Below are positions 41,158-48,543 of a stretch of DNA of 64,000 nt, in pieces. Position 1 is the first letter of the stretch; each line of letters opens with the position of its first letter. The position numbers and the translations under genes were made by a program. Source of the DNA: JABRWC01 sp039961675 (lineage in GTDB: Bacteria > Planctomycetota > Phycisphaerae > UBA1845 > Fen-1342); contig JABRWC010000043.1 in assembly GCA_039961675.1 (NCBI GenBank), positions 1-64,000 of the forward strand, read 5' to 3'. The notes beneath the pieces are model-generated. The model did not search any database and was not told the origin of the DNA. It saw only the letters and a program-made list of their open reading frames with translations.

Positions 41158-42690
41158 CTAACGTCCGGAACCAGCCGCGGCCGCCGGCCGGCTCGCGAGC
41201 CACTGCCCGCGAAGCGAGGAGACCGCCACGTACAGGTAGCCGAAGATGAACAGCGCCAGGAACGGGATCGCCGCCGAGACGCGTTCGAACCAGTGCTCGA
41301 AGAGGAACAGTGTCGCCATGCAGCCCATCATGTACACGGCGATGGCGAGCTCCGCCCAGCCGCGCCAAATGCCGCCGAAGCGGAAGCCTGCGAGCTTCTT
41401 GCGCCAACCGTTCGCGTCGCTGATCTGTTCGCCGAACTTCGGCGTGCGCACGAACTCGCCGGACTTGCTGAAAAAACCCTCGATCGCGGCGATCGCGTTG
41501 TTGAACGCGATTCCGACGCCGATCGCCATCAGGGCCGGGATGGTCTTGGCGATGTGCAGCCAGGAGCGTTCGAGTCGGCGCTGGCTGACGATGTAGAAGC
41601 TCAGTGCGGAACCGGTGCCGATGATGAACAGCACGAAGTCCATGCCCACGCGCCAGGGCGACTCGGGCGCCGGGTCGGCGGCGAGCTTGTAGATGAGCGC
41701 GGGGCCGAGCAGCAGACTCAGGGCCAGCATCAACACGTACACGAAGCCGCTCGTGAGGTGGAAAAACGCCTCCACTTTCACGCGCCAGTCGCCCGCCTCG
41801 CGCAGCACGCGCGGCAGCATCTTTACGCACGTCTGGGCGCCGCCCTTGGTCCAGCGGTGCTGCTGAGCCTTGAACGAGTTCATTTCCGGCGGCAGCTCGG
41901 CGGGCGAGGTCAGCTCAGGCAGGAACACGAACTTCCAGCCCCGGAGCTGCGCCCGGTACGAGAGGTCCAGGTCTTCGGTCAGCGTGTCGTGCTGCCAGCC
42001 GCCCGCGTCGTTGATCGCGGTGCGGCGCCAGATTCCGGCCGTGCCGTTGAAGCTCATGAACCGCCCGGTGCGGTTCCGGGCCGTGTGCTCGATGAGGAAA
42101 TGGCCGTCGAGCAGGACCGCCTGGGCGCGCGTCAGTAATGAGTCGTCGCGGTTCAGATGGTCCCAGCGGCACTGGACCATGCCCACGCGCTCGTCCGAGA
42201 AGTAGTGGATCGTGTCGCGGAGGATGTTGGGTGGGGGCAGGAAGTCTGCGTCGAAGATGGCGATGAAGTCGCCGGTTGCGGTTTTCATCCCCTCTTGCAG
42301 CGCGCCGGCCTTGTAGCCCGTTCGGTCCGTGCGGTGCTGGAGCTTCACGTTGTGCCCGGTCCGCCGCATCCGCTCGATGGTCTCGTGCACGATCTGGATC
42401 GTTTCGTCGGTCGAGTCGTCGAGAACCTGAATCTCGATCCGGTCGCGGGGGTAGTCGATGCGGCACGCGTGCTCGATCACCCGGCGAGCGACGTGTTTCT
42501 CGTTAAACATCGGCAGTTGGATGGTTACGCGCGGGAGCTCGTGGAACGCGGCGGCGCGCGGCGGCTCCCCTTTCCGGACCCCCCAGTAGAGGATGACCAG
42601 GAAGTACCGGTGGAGACCGTACACACAAAGCAGCGCGAGCACCGCCACGTAAGCCGTTGCGGCGACGCGGCCAAGCCAATCCAGGTCCAT
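41158..42690 (-). CDS. Cellulose-synthase-like family 2 glycosyltransferase
   Basis: 510 residues. An N-terminal membrane helix precedes a processive GT2 domain with the motifs DDS (VLDDSTDET), DAD (AIFDADFLPP), TED (DTLTEDLDL) and QQHRW (FKAQQHRWTKGG). The C-terminal half has four or more hydrophobic segments (ALSLLLGPALIYKLAA and later) forming the translocation channel. It polymerises and exports a beta-linked polysaccharide; glucomannan/cellulose-like product is the usual guess for this subgroup (CslA/C-like). There is no PilZ domain, so no direct c-di-GMP control is visible. Divergent from the LOG gene. Confidence 0.93.
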   Translation of the reverse strand: MDLDWLGRVAATAYVAVLALLCVYGLHRYFLVILYWGVRKGEPPRAAAFHELPRVTIQLPMFNEKHVARRVIEHACRIDYPRDRIEIQVLDDSTDETIQIVHETIERMRRTGHNVKLQHRTDRTGYKAGALQEGMKTATGDFIAIFDADFLPPPNILRDTIHYFSDERVGMVQCRWDHLNRDDSLLTRAQAVLLDGHFLIEHTARNRTGRFMSFNGTAGIWRRTAINDAGGWQHDTLTEDLDLSYRAQLRGWKFVFLPELTSPAELPPEMNSFKAQQHRWTKGGAQTCVKMLPRVLREAGDWRVKVEAFFHLTSGFVYVLMLALSLLLGPALIYKLAADPAPESPWRVGMDFVLFIIGTGSALSFYIVSQRRLERSWLHIAKTIPALMAIGVGIAFNNAIAAIEGFFSKSGEFVRTPKFGEQISDANGWRKKLAGFRFGGIWRGWAELAIAVYMMGCMATLFLFEHWFERVSAAIPFLALFIFGYLYVAVSSLRGQWLASRPAAAAGSGR

Positions 42691-42699
42691 GGCTTATAA

Positions 42700-42728
42700 A
42701 TTGTCCACGCCAACCCTTGTACTGTCAA
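42700..42728 (-). promoter_or_regulatory. Promoter of the glycosyltransferase gene (nearly leaderless)
   Basis: On the minus strand TTGACA (42728-42723), a 17-bp spacer and GACAAT (42705-42700). The start codon is at 42690, so transcription would begin within a few bases of the ATG and the mRNA would be leaderless or almost so. No ribosome site is seen upstream of the ATG, which fits. Confidence 0.5.
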
Positions 42729-42804
42729 AAGCGACCCGGATGCTACGTTCGCCGGCCGGCGCGGTCAAATGGTCGGAGCGTTTCCGCGCGCGGGCGCTGC
42801 GCGA

Positions 42805-42810
42805 TACAAT
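42805..42810 (+). promoter_or_regulatory. Possible -10 element for the LOG-family gene
   Basis: TACAAT (five of six consensus bases) lies 29 bp before the ATG at 42839, which has an AGGTGAGC ribosome site. No good -35 is visible 16-18 bp upstream, so it may depend on an activator or another sigma factor. Confidence 0.35.
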
Positions 42811-42838
42811 AACTGGTTTGCGACTTTGCAGGTGAGCG

Positions 42839-43921
42839 ATGCCCGAGTCCAAACGAACGAACCGCCCCCACGCCCGCGAAGAGAAAACTCGCGGCGAACG
42901 CGACCTGGCCATCGACGAGTTCGCCCGCCGCTGGCTCGTCGGTGAAAACCAGGACCTCTACGCCGAGATGCTCGTCACGCTCTGCCGTCTGGCACGAGAC
43001 GGCGCCAGCCGCGCCGACGCCAAGCTGCTCAACAAGGCCCTGGCCGAGCTGCGCTACGCCTTCAAAACCTTCGCCCCGTACCGCGAGACGCGCAAGGTGA
43101 GCATCTACGGCTCGGCGCGCACGCCGCCCGACCATCCCAACTACCACGCTGCGGAGGCCTTCGGCCGGCAGATGTCCGCCGCCGGTTGGATGGTCATCAC
43201 CGGCGCCGGCGACGGAATCATGAAGGCCGGGCACGGCGGGGCGGGCAAGGAAAAGAGCTTCGGCGTGGCGATTCGCCTGCCTTTCGAGCAGAAGACGAAC
43301 GAGATCATCGCCGAGGACCCCAAGCTCGTAAACTTTCGGTACTTCTTCACGCGCAAGCTGACCTTCATGAAAGAGGCGTCGGCGGTGGCGCTGTTCCCCG
43401 GCGGGTTCGGCACGCAGGACGAGCTGTTCGAAGCCATGACGCTCGTGCAGACCGGCAAGTCCTCGCTGATCCCGATCGTCATGTGCGAGGAGCCCGGCGG
43501 CACGTACTGGCCGCACTGGCGCCGCTACGTCGAGCAGGAACTGCTGGCCAAGGGCATGATCGGCGACCAGGACATGAGCCTGTTCCTGATTACGGACAGC
43601 GTCGAGGCGGCTGTCGACGACGTCACCCGGTTTTATCGCGTCTATCACTCCAGCCGGGTGGTCGGCGACGACCTGGTGCTTCGGTTGCACCGCCCCCTTT
43701 CGCCGCGGACGCTGGAGCGCCTCAACGACGAGTTCGCGCCGCGAATCCTGACCGCGGGGCGGATTTCTCAGGTGCCTGCGCTGCCGGATGAGAACGGCGA
43801 GCTTCCGGACCTGCCTCGCTTGCAGATGCAGTTCGACCGCAAGAGTCTCGGGCTGCTGCGGCAGTTGATCGACGTGGTCAACAGCGAGCCGGCGCTGCCG
43901 GAATGCGACCTGCCCCGCTGA
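42839..43921 (+). CDS. LOG-family (TIGR00730-like) nucleotide phosphoribohydrolase-like protein
   Basis: 360 residues. The Rossmann core includes KVSIYGSARTPPDHPNY, GWMVITGAGDGIMKAGHGGAG and the LOG signature PGGFGTQDEL near residue 190, with the catalytic Arg in FFTRKLTFMK. LOG proteins cleave nucleoside monophosphates to base and ribose-5-phosphate. It is longer than typical LOG enzymes (~190-260): ~75 residues before the core and ~100 after it (WRRYVEQELLAKGMIGDQDM and beyond) have no recognised domain, closer to PpnN-type lengths. The precise substrate cannot be told. Confidence 0.87.
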   Translation: MPESKRTNRPHAREEKTRGERDLAIDEFARRWLVGENQDLYAEMLVTLCRLARDGASRADAKLLNKALAELRYAFKTFAPYRETRKVSIYGSARTPPDHPNYHAAEAFGRQMSAAGWMVITGAGDGIMKAGHGGAGKEKSFGVAIRLPFEQKTNEIIAEDPKLVNFRYFFTRKLTFMKEASAVALFPGGFGTQDELFEAMTLVQTGKSSLIPIVMCEEPGGTYWPHWRRYVEQELLAKGMIGDQDMSLFLITDSVEAAVDDVTRFYRVYHSSRVVGDDLVLRLHRPLSPRTLERLNDEFAPRILTAGRISQVPALPDENGELPDLPRLQMQFDRKSLGLLRQLIDVVNSEPALPECDLPR

Positions 43922-43978
43922 AAACCGCCCCTTGGCCGGGAGTGCGCCCGGGATTCCCCAAAATTCCAGCGGTTTTTT
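43921..43978 (+). terminator. Candidate terminator after the LOG gene
   Basis: AAAACCGC (43921-43928) pairs with GCGGTTTT (43969-43976), followed by further T residues (TTTTTT in all, then GC). The long loop holds an additional GC hairpin (CCGGGAGTGCGCCCGG). Stem plus T-run directly after the stop codon fits an intrinsic terminator, though the loop is long. Confidence 0.45.
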
Positions 43979-44158
43979 GCGGATTCCCGCCCTGCGCCGC
44001 TTGACGGAACGCGCGAAACGTGACAGAAATGTTCTACGCCGCATGTTGGCCGGGGCGCGGTCCCGGCCGGCAATTCTTGTGGCGGTTGCGCCCGGACGAA
44101 CAGTTCATTTTGGTCCGGCGGCGCGCCGGGAGCGGCGCCGCCGATAGGAGGAACTCGC

Positions 44159-44473
44159 ATGGCCAAAGCCTCGAAGGTCCGCAGCAAGTCCGAGATTTTC
44201 AGCAGCGTCGCCGGTGAGACCGGACTGACCCGCAAGCAGGTGTCGCAAGTCTTCGACAGCCTCACCGGTCTGATCAAGAAGGACCTGAGCAAGGGGCCGG
44301 GCATCTTTGCGGTGCCGGGCCTGATGAAGATCACCGTCGTTCGCAAGCCCGCCACCAAGGAGAAGAAGGTCCCCAACCCGTTCAAGCCCGGCGAGATGAT
44401 GGTCGTGAAGGCCAAGCCCGCGCGCAAGGTCGTCAAGGTGCGCCCGCTCAAGGGCCTCAAGGCGATGGTGTAG
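44159..44473 (+). CDS. HU/IHF-family DNA-binding protein
   Basis: 104 residues with a strong ribosome site AGGAGG at 44146-44151. HU-like proteins are dimeric nucleoid proteins that bend DNA. The N-terminal helices (KSEIFSSVAGETGLTRKQVS, QVFDSLTGLIKKDLSKGPG) and the beta-ribbon region (KITVVRKPATKEKKVPNPFK, PGEMMVVKAKPARKVVKVRP) fit the fold. It is a Lys-rich variant: the usual 'GRNPxTGE' tip reads VPNPFKPGE, so the intercalating Pro is kept. The length is slightly over the ~90 residues of typical HU. Expected to be abundant. Confidence 0.87.
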   Translation: MAKASKVRSKSEIFSSVAGETGLTRKQVSQVFDSLTGLIKKDLSKGPGIFAVPGLMKITVVRKPATKEKKVPNPFKPGEMMVVKAKPARKVVKVRPLKGLKAMV

Positions 44474-45107
44474 TCGCCACGCCCGAGATTCATTAGAGCG
44501 CCGGTCGGCGTTGCGTCAGCGGAGCGCCCTACGGCCCCGCGCCAGACGCGACCGCCGTCCGGCGCTGTCGTCTTCCTGGAGACGGCGATCGGCGTTGGCG
44601 CGCTTCGACTGCCGCGCACGCGGCAGAAACGGAACCCGTCCGGTCCCCAATCGCGAGTTCCTCGCGATGTACCCATCTGTTGCAGACGCCGCACCCGTTA
44701 TCAGCCGGCTGCTCCTTCCTGCGTCCCAGATTCGCACGCGCAGCCTGAATCTCGCTCTGGACATGAAATTGAAACGACGCAACCGCCTCGCCCAGCCGAT
44801 GCATACGGCGGTTGGGTTGGTTTCGGGCCGAAGGGGGCCGCGTGATCTCGAACACCCAAAGGTGGGTCGCGATCCACGCATGATCGCCCCGCTCAGCGGC
44901 TGTTGAGGGACCGACTTCCGTTCCAAGGGGCCGGCCGTCGGCCGGCTCGGATTCTGCGACGGAAGCCGGTCCCAGCAGGGCGCCCCGGTGGCGGCGCTCC
45001 GCACGGCCTGCTGTCCGGTGCCCGAGGCGAGGACCGTGATCGTGCCGTCAACGCCGATTGCCTGTGCCCGCCACGCCGGGCCTGTCGCCGAGAGGATTGC
45101 TGCCGAC
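44474..45107. other. 634-bp region without a convincing gene, with a long inverted repeat
   Basis: Frames on both strands are long but Arg/Ser/Pro-rich. An imperfect inverted repeat of 15-bp arms (14 matching) GGGACCGACTTCCGT (44907-44921) and ACGGAAGCCGGTCCC (44959-44973) encloses a smaller palindrome GCCGGCCGTCGGCCGGC. The patch 44680-44830 has AT-richer, more protein-like plus-strand coding (LLLPASQIRTRSLNLALDMK), so a short or decayed gene cannot be excluded. Confidence 0.45.
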
Positions 45108-46049
45108 ATGCCGTCCGCAGACCGCGGACCCGCATCGCACGACACGAACCGCACAACGGGTTGGACGAGGCGAAATTCGCGCATTGGCGCGCGTGTGAGC
45201 GGCGCCGCTGACGGCAGCCGAGCCGACACGGCCGTCCGCGAAATTCGAACGCGAAGCGCCAGTGGGGGCATCGAAACCGCCGCCCGCGTCCGCCGGCTGA
45301 TCGCGACCGTGTGCGAGCTCCAGCGCGAACTCGCCCGGTCTTGCGCCGCCGCCGCGCGCCGCCACAGGCATGCGCGGAGCGCGCGGAGTGCGCTACTGGA
45401 ATGGGCGATGCCTCCGGAGATCACGCCCGCCATGCGGGCGCTGGTCGAGTCGATTGACGGCGATTGCGACCAAACGCGCGGCCACGGCACGCGCGTCGGG
45501 CTGCTGGCGGCTCGAACGGGGCGTGCGCTGGGGCTTCCGCTCCAGCAGCAGGCGATGCTGGAGCTTGCGGGCCTTTTGCACGACGTCGGCAAGCTGGGTT
45601 TGCCGACGGAGCTGTTGTCGAAGCCTGGCCGCCTGAGCCACGCCGAATTCGAGCTGGTCCGCCACCACCCGCGAATGGGACACCAGTTGCTTGCGCCGAT
45701 CGGCGTTCCGCGGCCGGTCCTCGATGCGGTGCTGCATCATCACGAGAACCATGACGGCAGCGGGTATCCGCACGGGCTTCGCGGCGCCGCGATTCCGCTG
45801 ACGGCGCAGATCATCCACGTCGCGGACGTGTTCGACGCGCTGACCTCGCCGCGCGCGTACCGGTCGGCTCTCACGAGCGAGGCGGCCTGCGACCTGCTGC
45901 TGCGCGGCTCGGGCCGCGTGACGCAGCCGGTGGTGACGCTGGCGTTTCTCCGGGCGCTGGCGCGATTGCGGCGGATCGAACCGCGAGTGTACGCACGCTG
46001 GTTTGCGCACGTGCCCGCGGAAGCAGTGGCGCAGCCAGCGCGCCTGTGA
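45108..46049 (+). CDS. HD-GYP domain protein (putative c-di-GMP phosphodiesterase)
   Basis: 313 residues from the ATG at 45108; the frame stays open upstream to GTG 44988, and the true start is uncertain because the first ~60 residues are low-complexity. A helical segment (VRRLIATVCELQRELARSC) leads into the HD-GYP domain: ELAGLLHDVGKLGLP (metal HD), HHPRMGHQLL, HHHENHDGSGYPHGL (HHExxDGxGYP signature) and IIHVADVFDALTSPRAYR. Metal-binding and substrate motifs are intact, so cleavage of c-di-GMP is plausible. No receiver domain is attached. It is convergent with rpsA. Confidence 0.87.
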   Translation: MPSADRGPASHDTNRTTGWTRRNSRIGARVSGAADGSRADTAVREIRTRSASGGIETAARVRRLIATVCELQRELARSCAAAARRHRHARSARSALLEWAMPPEITPAMRALVESIDGDCDQTRGHGTRVGLLAARTGRALGLPLQQQAMLELAGLLHDVGKLGLPTELLSKPGRLSHAEFELVRHHPRMGHQLLAPIGVPRPVLDAVLHHHENHDGSGYPHGLRGAAIPLTAQIIHVADVFDALTSPRAYRSALTSEAACDLLLRGSGRVTQPVVTLAFLRALARLRRIEPRVYARWFAHVPAEAVAQPARL

Positions 46050-46102
46050 GCGACGCTGGATTCGTGCCTGCGCGGAAATGACGCGGTGGGGGGCGCAGTT
46101 TC

Positions 46103-46122
46103 GTCGGACTCGGAGGTCCGAC
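46103..46122. terminator. Hairpin GTCGGAC/GTCCGAC between convergent genes (copy 1)
   Basis: GTCGGACTCGGAGGTCCGAC is a 7-bp perfect stem with a 6-nt loop, followed by GCTACGGGG. Nearly the same sequence is at 50781-50800. Both copies lie between convergent gene ends, so a bidirectional terminator or REP-like role is likely. Confidence 0.6.
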
Positions 46123-46189
46123 GCTACGGGGTTCGGCGCTGCGTGCGCCGATTGCCGTAGCGTCGGAAGGTCACGCCAGTCTGCGGCCG

Positions 46190-47938
46190 CTACAGGCTGA
46201 TCAGCCCGCTCCCGCTTTCGTCGCTCAGGCCGCCGCGAAGCTTGCGCTCGCGGCGCGTGCGCTCGCCGCCGCCTTCGGTCGCGGCCTCGCCGGCCCAGTC
46301 GGCGCGCTTCTTGGAAAGCCCGATCTTGCGGTCGATCGTGTCGACACGCAGGATCTTGACGTCGATCTCGTCGCCGATCCTGACCTCGTCCTGCGGGTTC
46401 TCGACCTTGTGGTCGGCCAGCTCGGACACGTGCAGCAGGCCCTCCAGGTCGGGTTCCAGCTCGACGAACACGCCGAAATTGGTGATCTTGGTGACTTTGC
46501 CGCGGACGACCATACCGGGCTGGTAGCGCTCGGGGATCGCGCGGACCCACGGGTCCTCGGTCATCTGCTTGAGACCCAGCGCGATGCGCTGCTTCTCCTG
46601 GTCCACCTCAAGCACGACGCAGCCGATCTTGTCGCTCTTCTTGACGATCTCCGACGGGTGGTTGACCTTCTTGGTCCAGCTCATGTCGGAGACGTGCAGC
46701 AGACCGTCGATGCCCTCCTCGATCTCGACGAACGCGCCGTAGTTCGTAAGGTTGCGCACCGTGCCCTGCACGACCGTGCCGCGCGGGTACTTCTGGGCCA
46801 CCGTGGTCCAGGGGTTGACCTCGGTCTGCTTCATGCCCAGCGAGATTTCCTGCTTGTCGGTGTTGATGTCGAGTACGACCACGTCGATCTGGTCGCCGAC
46901 GTTGAGCAGCTCGCTGGGATGATTGATCCGCCGCGTCCAGCTCATCTCGGAAATGTGCACCAGGCCTTCGATGCCCGGCTCGAGCTTTACGAACGCGCCG
47001 TAGTTGACGATGTTCACGACCTCGCCGCGGACGCGCGAGCCGACCGGGTACTTCTCGGCCACGCGCTTCCAGGGGTTCTCTTCCTTCTGCTTCAACCCGA
47101 GCGCGATCTTCTCGCGGTCGCGGTCCACCGTCAGAACCATCACCTCGACCGCCTGGTCGATGCGCAGCATCTGGCTCGGGTGCTCGATGCGGTCCCACGA
47201 CATGTCGGTGATGTGCAGCAGACCGTCGATCCCGCCCAGGTCCACGAACGCGCCGAAGTCGGCGATGTTCTTGACCACGCCCTTGCGAATCTGGCCCTCG
47301 GCGATCTCCGCCAGCAGCTTCTCCTTGGCCGCCTGGCGCTCCTCCTCGATCAGCTTGCGACGCGAGATGACGACGTTGCGGCGCTCCTTGTCGATCCGCA
47401 GGATCTTGGCCTCGATCACCTGCTCGACGTACTCGCCCACGTCGGCCGGCCGACGGATGTCCACCTGGCTGGCCGGCAGGAACACCGGCACGCCGATGTC
47501 CACCAGCAGGCCGCCCTTGATCTTGCGCAGCACCTTGCCCTTGACCTTGTCGCCCTCCTGGCAGGTTTCGACGATGCGACGCCAGTTGAGGATGCGGTCG
47601 GCGCGGCGTTTGGAGAGGATAATGTTGCCGGTGTCCGGCTCGATCTCCTCCAGCAGGACCTCGACCTCCAGTCCGGGCTTCACCACCGACGGATCGTCCC
47701 ACTCGTCCAGGCCGATCAGGCCTTCGCTTTTGAGGCCGACGTCCAGCAGCACGTCGCGGCCTTCCACCTGTATCACGCGCGCCTTGAGGATCTTGCTTGT
47801 GTCCGCGTCGGACACGGGTACGGCCGTGACCTGGTCCATGGCCCCGCGGCCGAAGTCCTCTCCCAGCGCACTGCGAAGCTGCGCGTCGATCTCCGTGTCG
47901 TCGACGCCGATGTCCCGAATGAGATTGAGGTCAACCAT
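46190..47938 (-). CDS. rpsA: 30S ribosomal protein S1 (six S1 domains)
   Basis: 582 residues from the ATG at 47938 (MVDLNLIRD); the frame upstream to 48460 runs through a dispersed repeat and is not part of it. Six consecutive S1 RNA-binding domains are visible, e.g. LKARVIQVEGRDVLLDVGLK, GQIRKGVVKNIADFGAFVDL, GSRVRGEVVNIVNYGAFVKL, GTVVQGTVRNLTNYGAFVEI and GMVVRGKVTKITNFGVFVEL. The linkers (LGLKQKEENPWKRVAEKYPV) are typical of bacterial S1. It binds mRNA leaders at the ribosome. The C-terminal ~40 residues are Arg/Gly-rich. Convergent with the HD-GYP gene. Confidence 0.96.
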   Translation of the reverse strand: MVDLNLIRDIGVDDTEIDAQLRSALGEDFGRGAMDQVTAVPVSDADTSKILKARVIQVEGRDVLLDVGLKSEGLIGLDEWDDPSVVKPGLEVEVLLEEIEPDTGNIILSKRRADRILNWRRIVETCQEGDKVKGKVLRKIKGGLLVDIGVPVFLPASQVDIRRPADVGEYVEQVIEAKILRIDKERRNVVISRRKLIEEERQAAKEKLLAEIAEGQIRKGVVKNIADFGAFVDLGGIDGLLHITDMSWDRIEHPSQMLRIDQAVEVMVLTVDRDREKIALGLKQKEENPWKRVAEKYPVGSRVRGEVVNIVNYGAFVKLEPGIEGLVHISEMSWTRRINHPSELLNVGDQIDVVVLDINTDKQEISLGMKQTEVNPWTTVAQKYPRGTVVQGTVRNLTNYGAFVEIEEGIDGLLHVSDMSWTKKVNHPSEIVKKSDKIGCVVLEVDQEKQRIALGLKQMTEDPWVRAIPERYQPGMVVRGKVTKITNFGVFVELEPDLEGLLHVSELADHKVENPQDEVRIGDEIDVKILRVDTIDRKIGLSKKRADWAGEAATEGGGERTRRERKLRGGLSDESGSGLISL

Positions 47939-48543
47939 ATCCACTTTCGCGAGCGTTCCGGCTGGGCGCCGCCCGGCTCGCTGCGGGTTGTTCCGTGGAT
48001 TGCCGCGGAGGCAAGGACGGAGGGCAGGCCCGCTCCTTGCGCCAGACCCACTGGCGCCGCGTAAAGAGCGATCGGTAACAGTAAGGACCCCCGCCCCGGA
48101 ATGCAACCCGTTTTCGCAGCTTGGCAGGCCGTTGAAAAAGCTGGCCGCCGATGGCCGGCCTCCAGGTGGGTGTTGGATGCTCATGCGGGGAACGGCCTTC
48201 AGACCGGTCTTGGAGGCCATCCCGCGTGCGCTCCCGCACATCTTCAGCGAACAGCTGGGGCTGGCGCGCATCGCCGACGATTTCCGACGGCGTAAGCCGT
48301 GGGAACGCCGACAAAACGAGAAACCAGCCCCGGACGGGGCGAACGCACGGTGCTCTGGGGATTCGGGCTGGCGATTTCGTCTCGCTGCAATCCGCGCGGG
48401 CGGCCGAATGAAGCCGCCCCAAACCCGGTCAGCACACCCGTTTCCGCGAAGCTGCTGCATCGCTCGGCTTGCGTCATGCGCCGGCCCCGCAGCACAATAT
48501 GCGCTTTGTCGCGGTGAAACCCCTCAAACTCCGGAGAATCGCT
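47939..48543. other. Divergent intergenic region between rpsA and the S9 peptidase gene
   Basis: 605 bp. It must hold the rpsA promoter (minus) and the peptidase promoter (plus). It contains dispersed repeat copy B (48117-48238). Frames that extend rpsA or the peptidase into it are repeat-derived or Arg-rich. No small gene is convincing. Confidence 0.5.
48117..48238 (-). repeat. Dispersed repeat, copy B
   Basis: The reverse complement matches 30862-30947 (same start GCGGGAGCGCACGC, same middle TCCAAGACCGG, same end TTCAACGG) with a ~36-bp extra segment. Both copies are intergenic. Confidence 0.65.

Noticed and set aside
44516..45592. Minus-strand open frame of 358 codons between HU and HD-GYP genes
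   Set aside because: Half of it is antisense to the HD-GYP gene, the rest is Arg/Ser-rich; no domain found.
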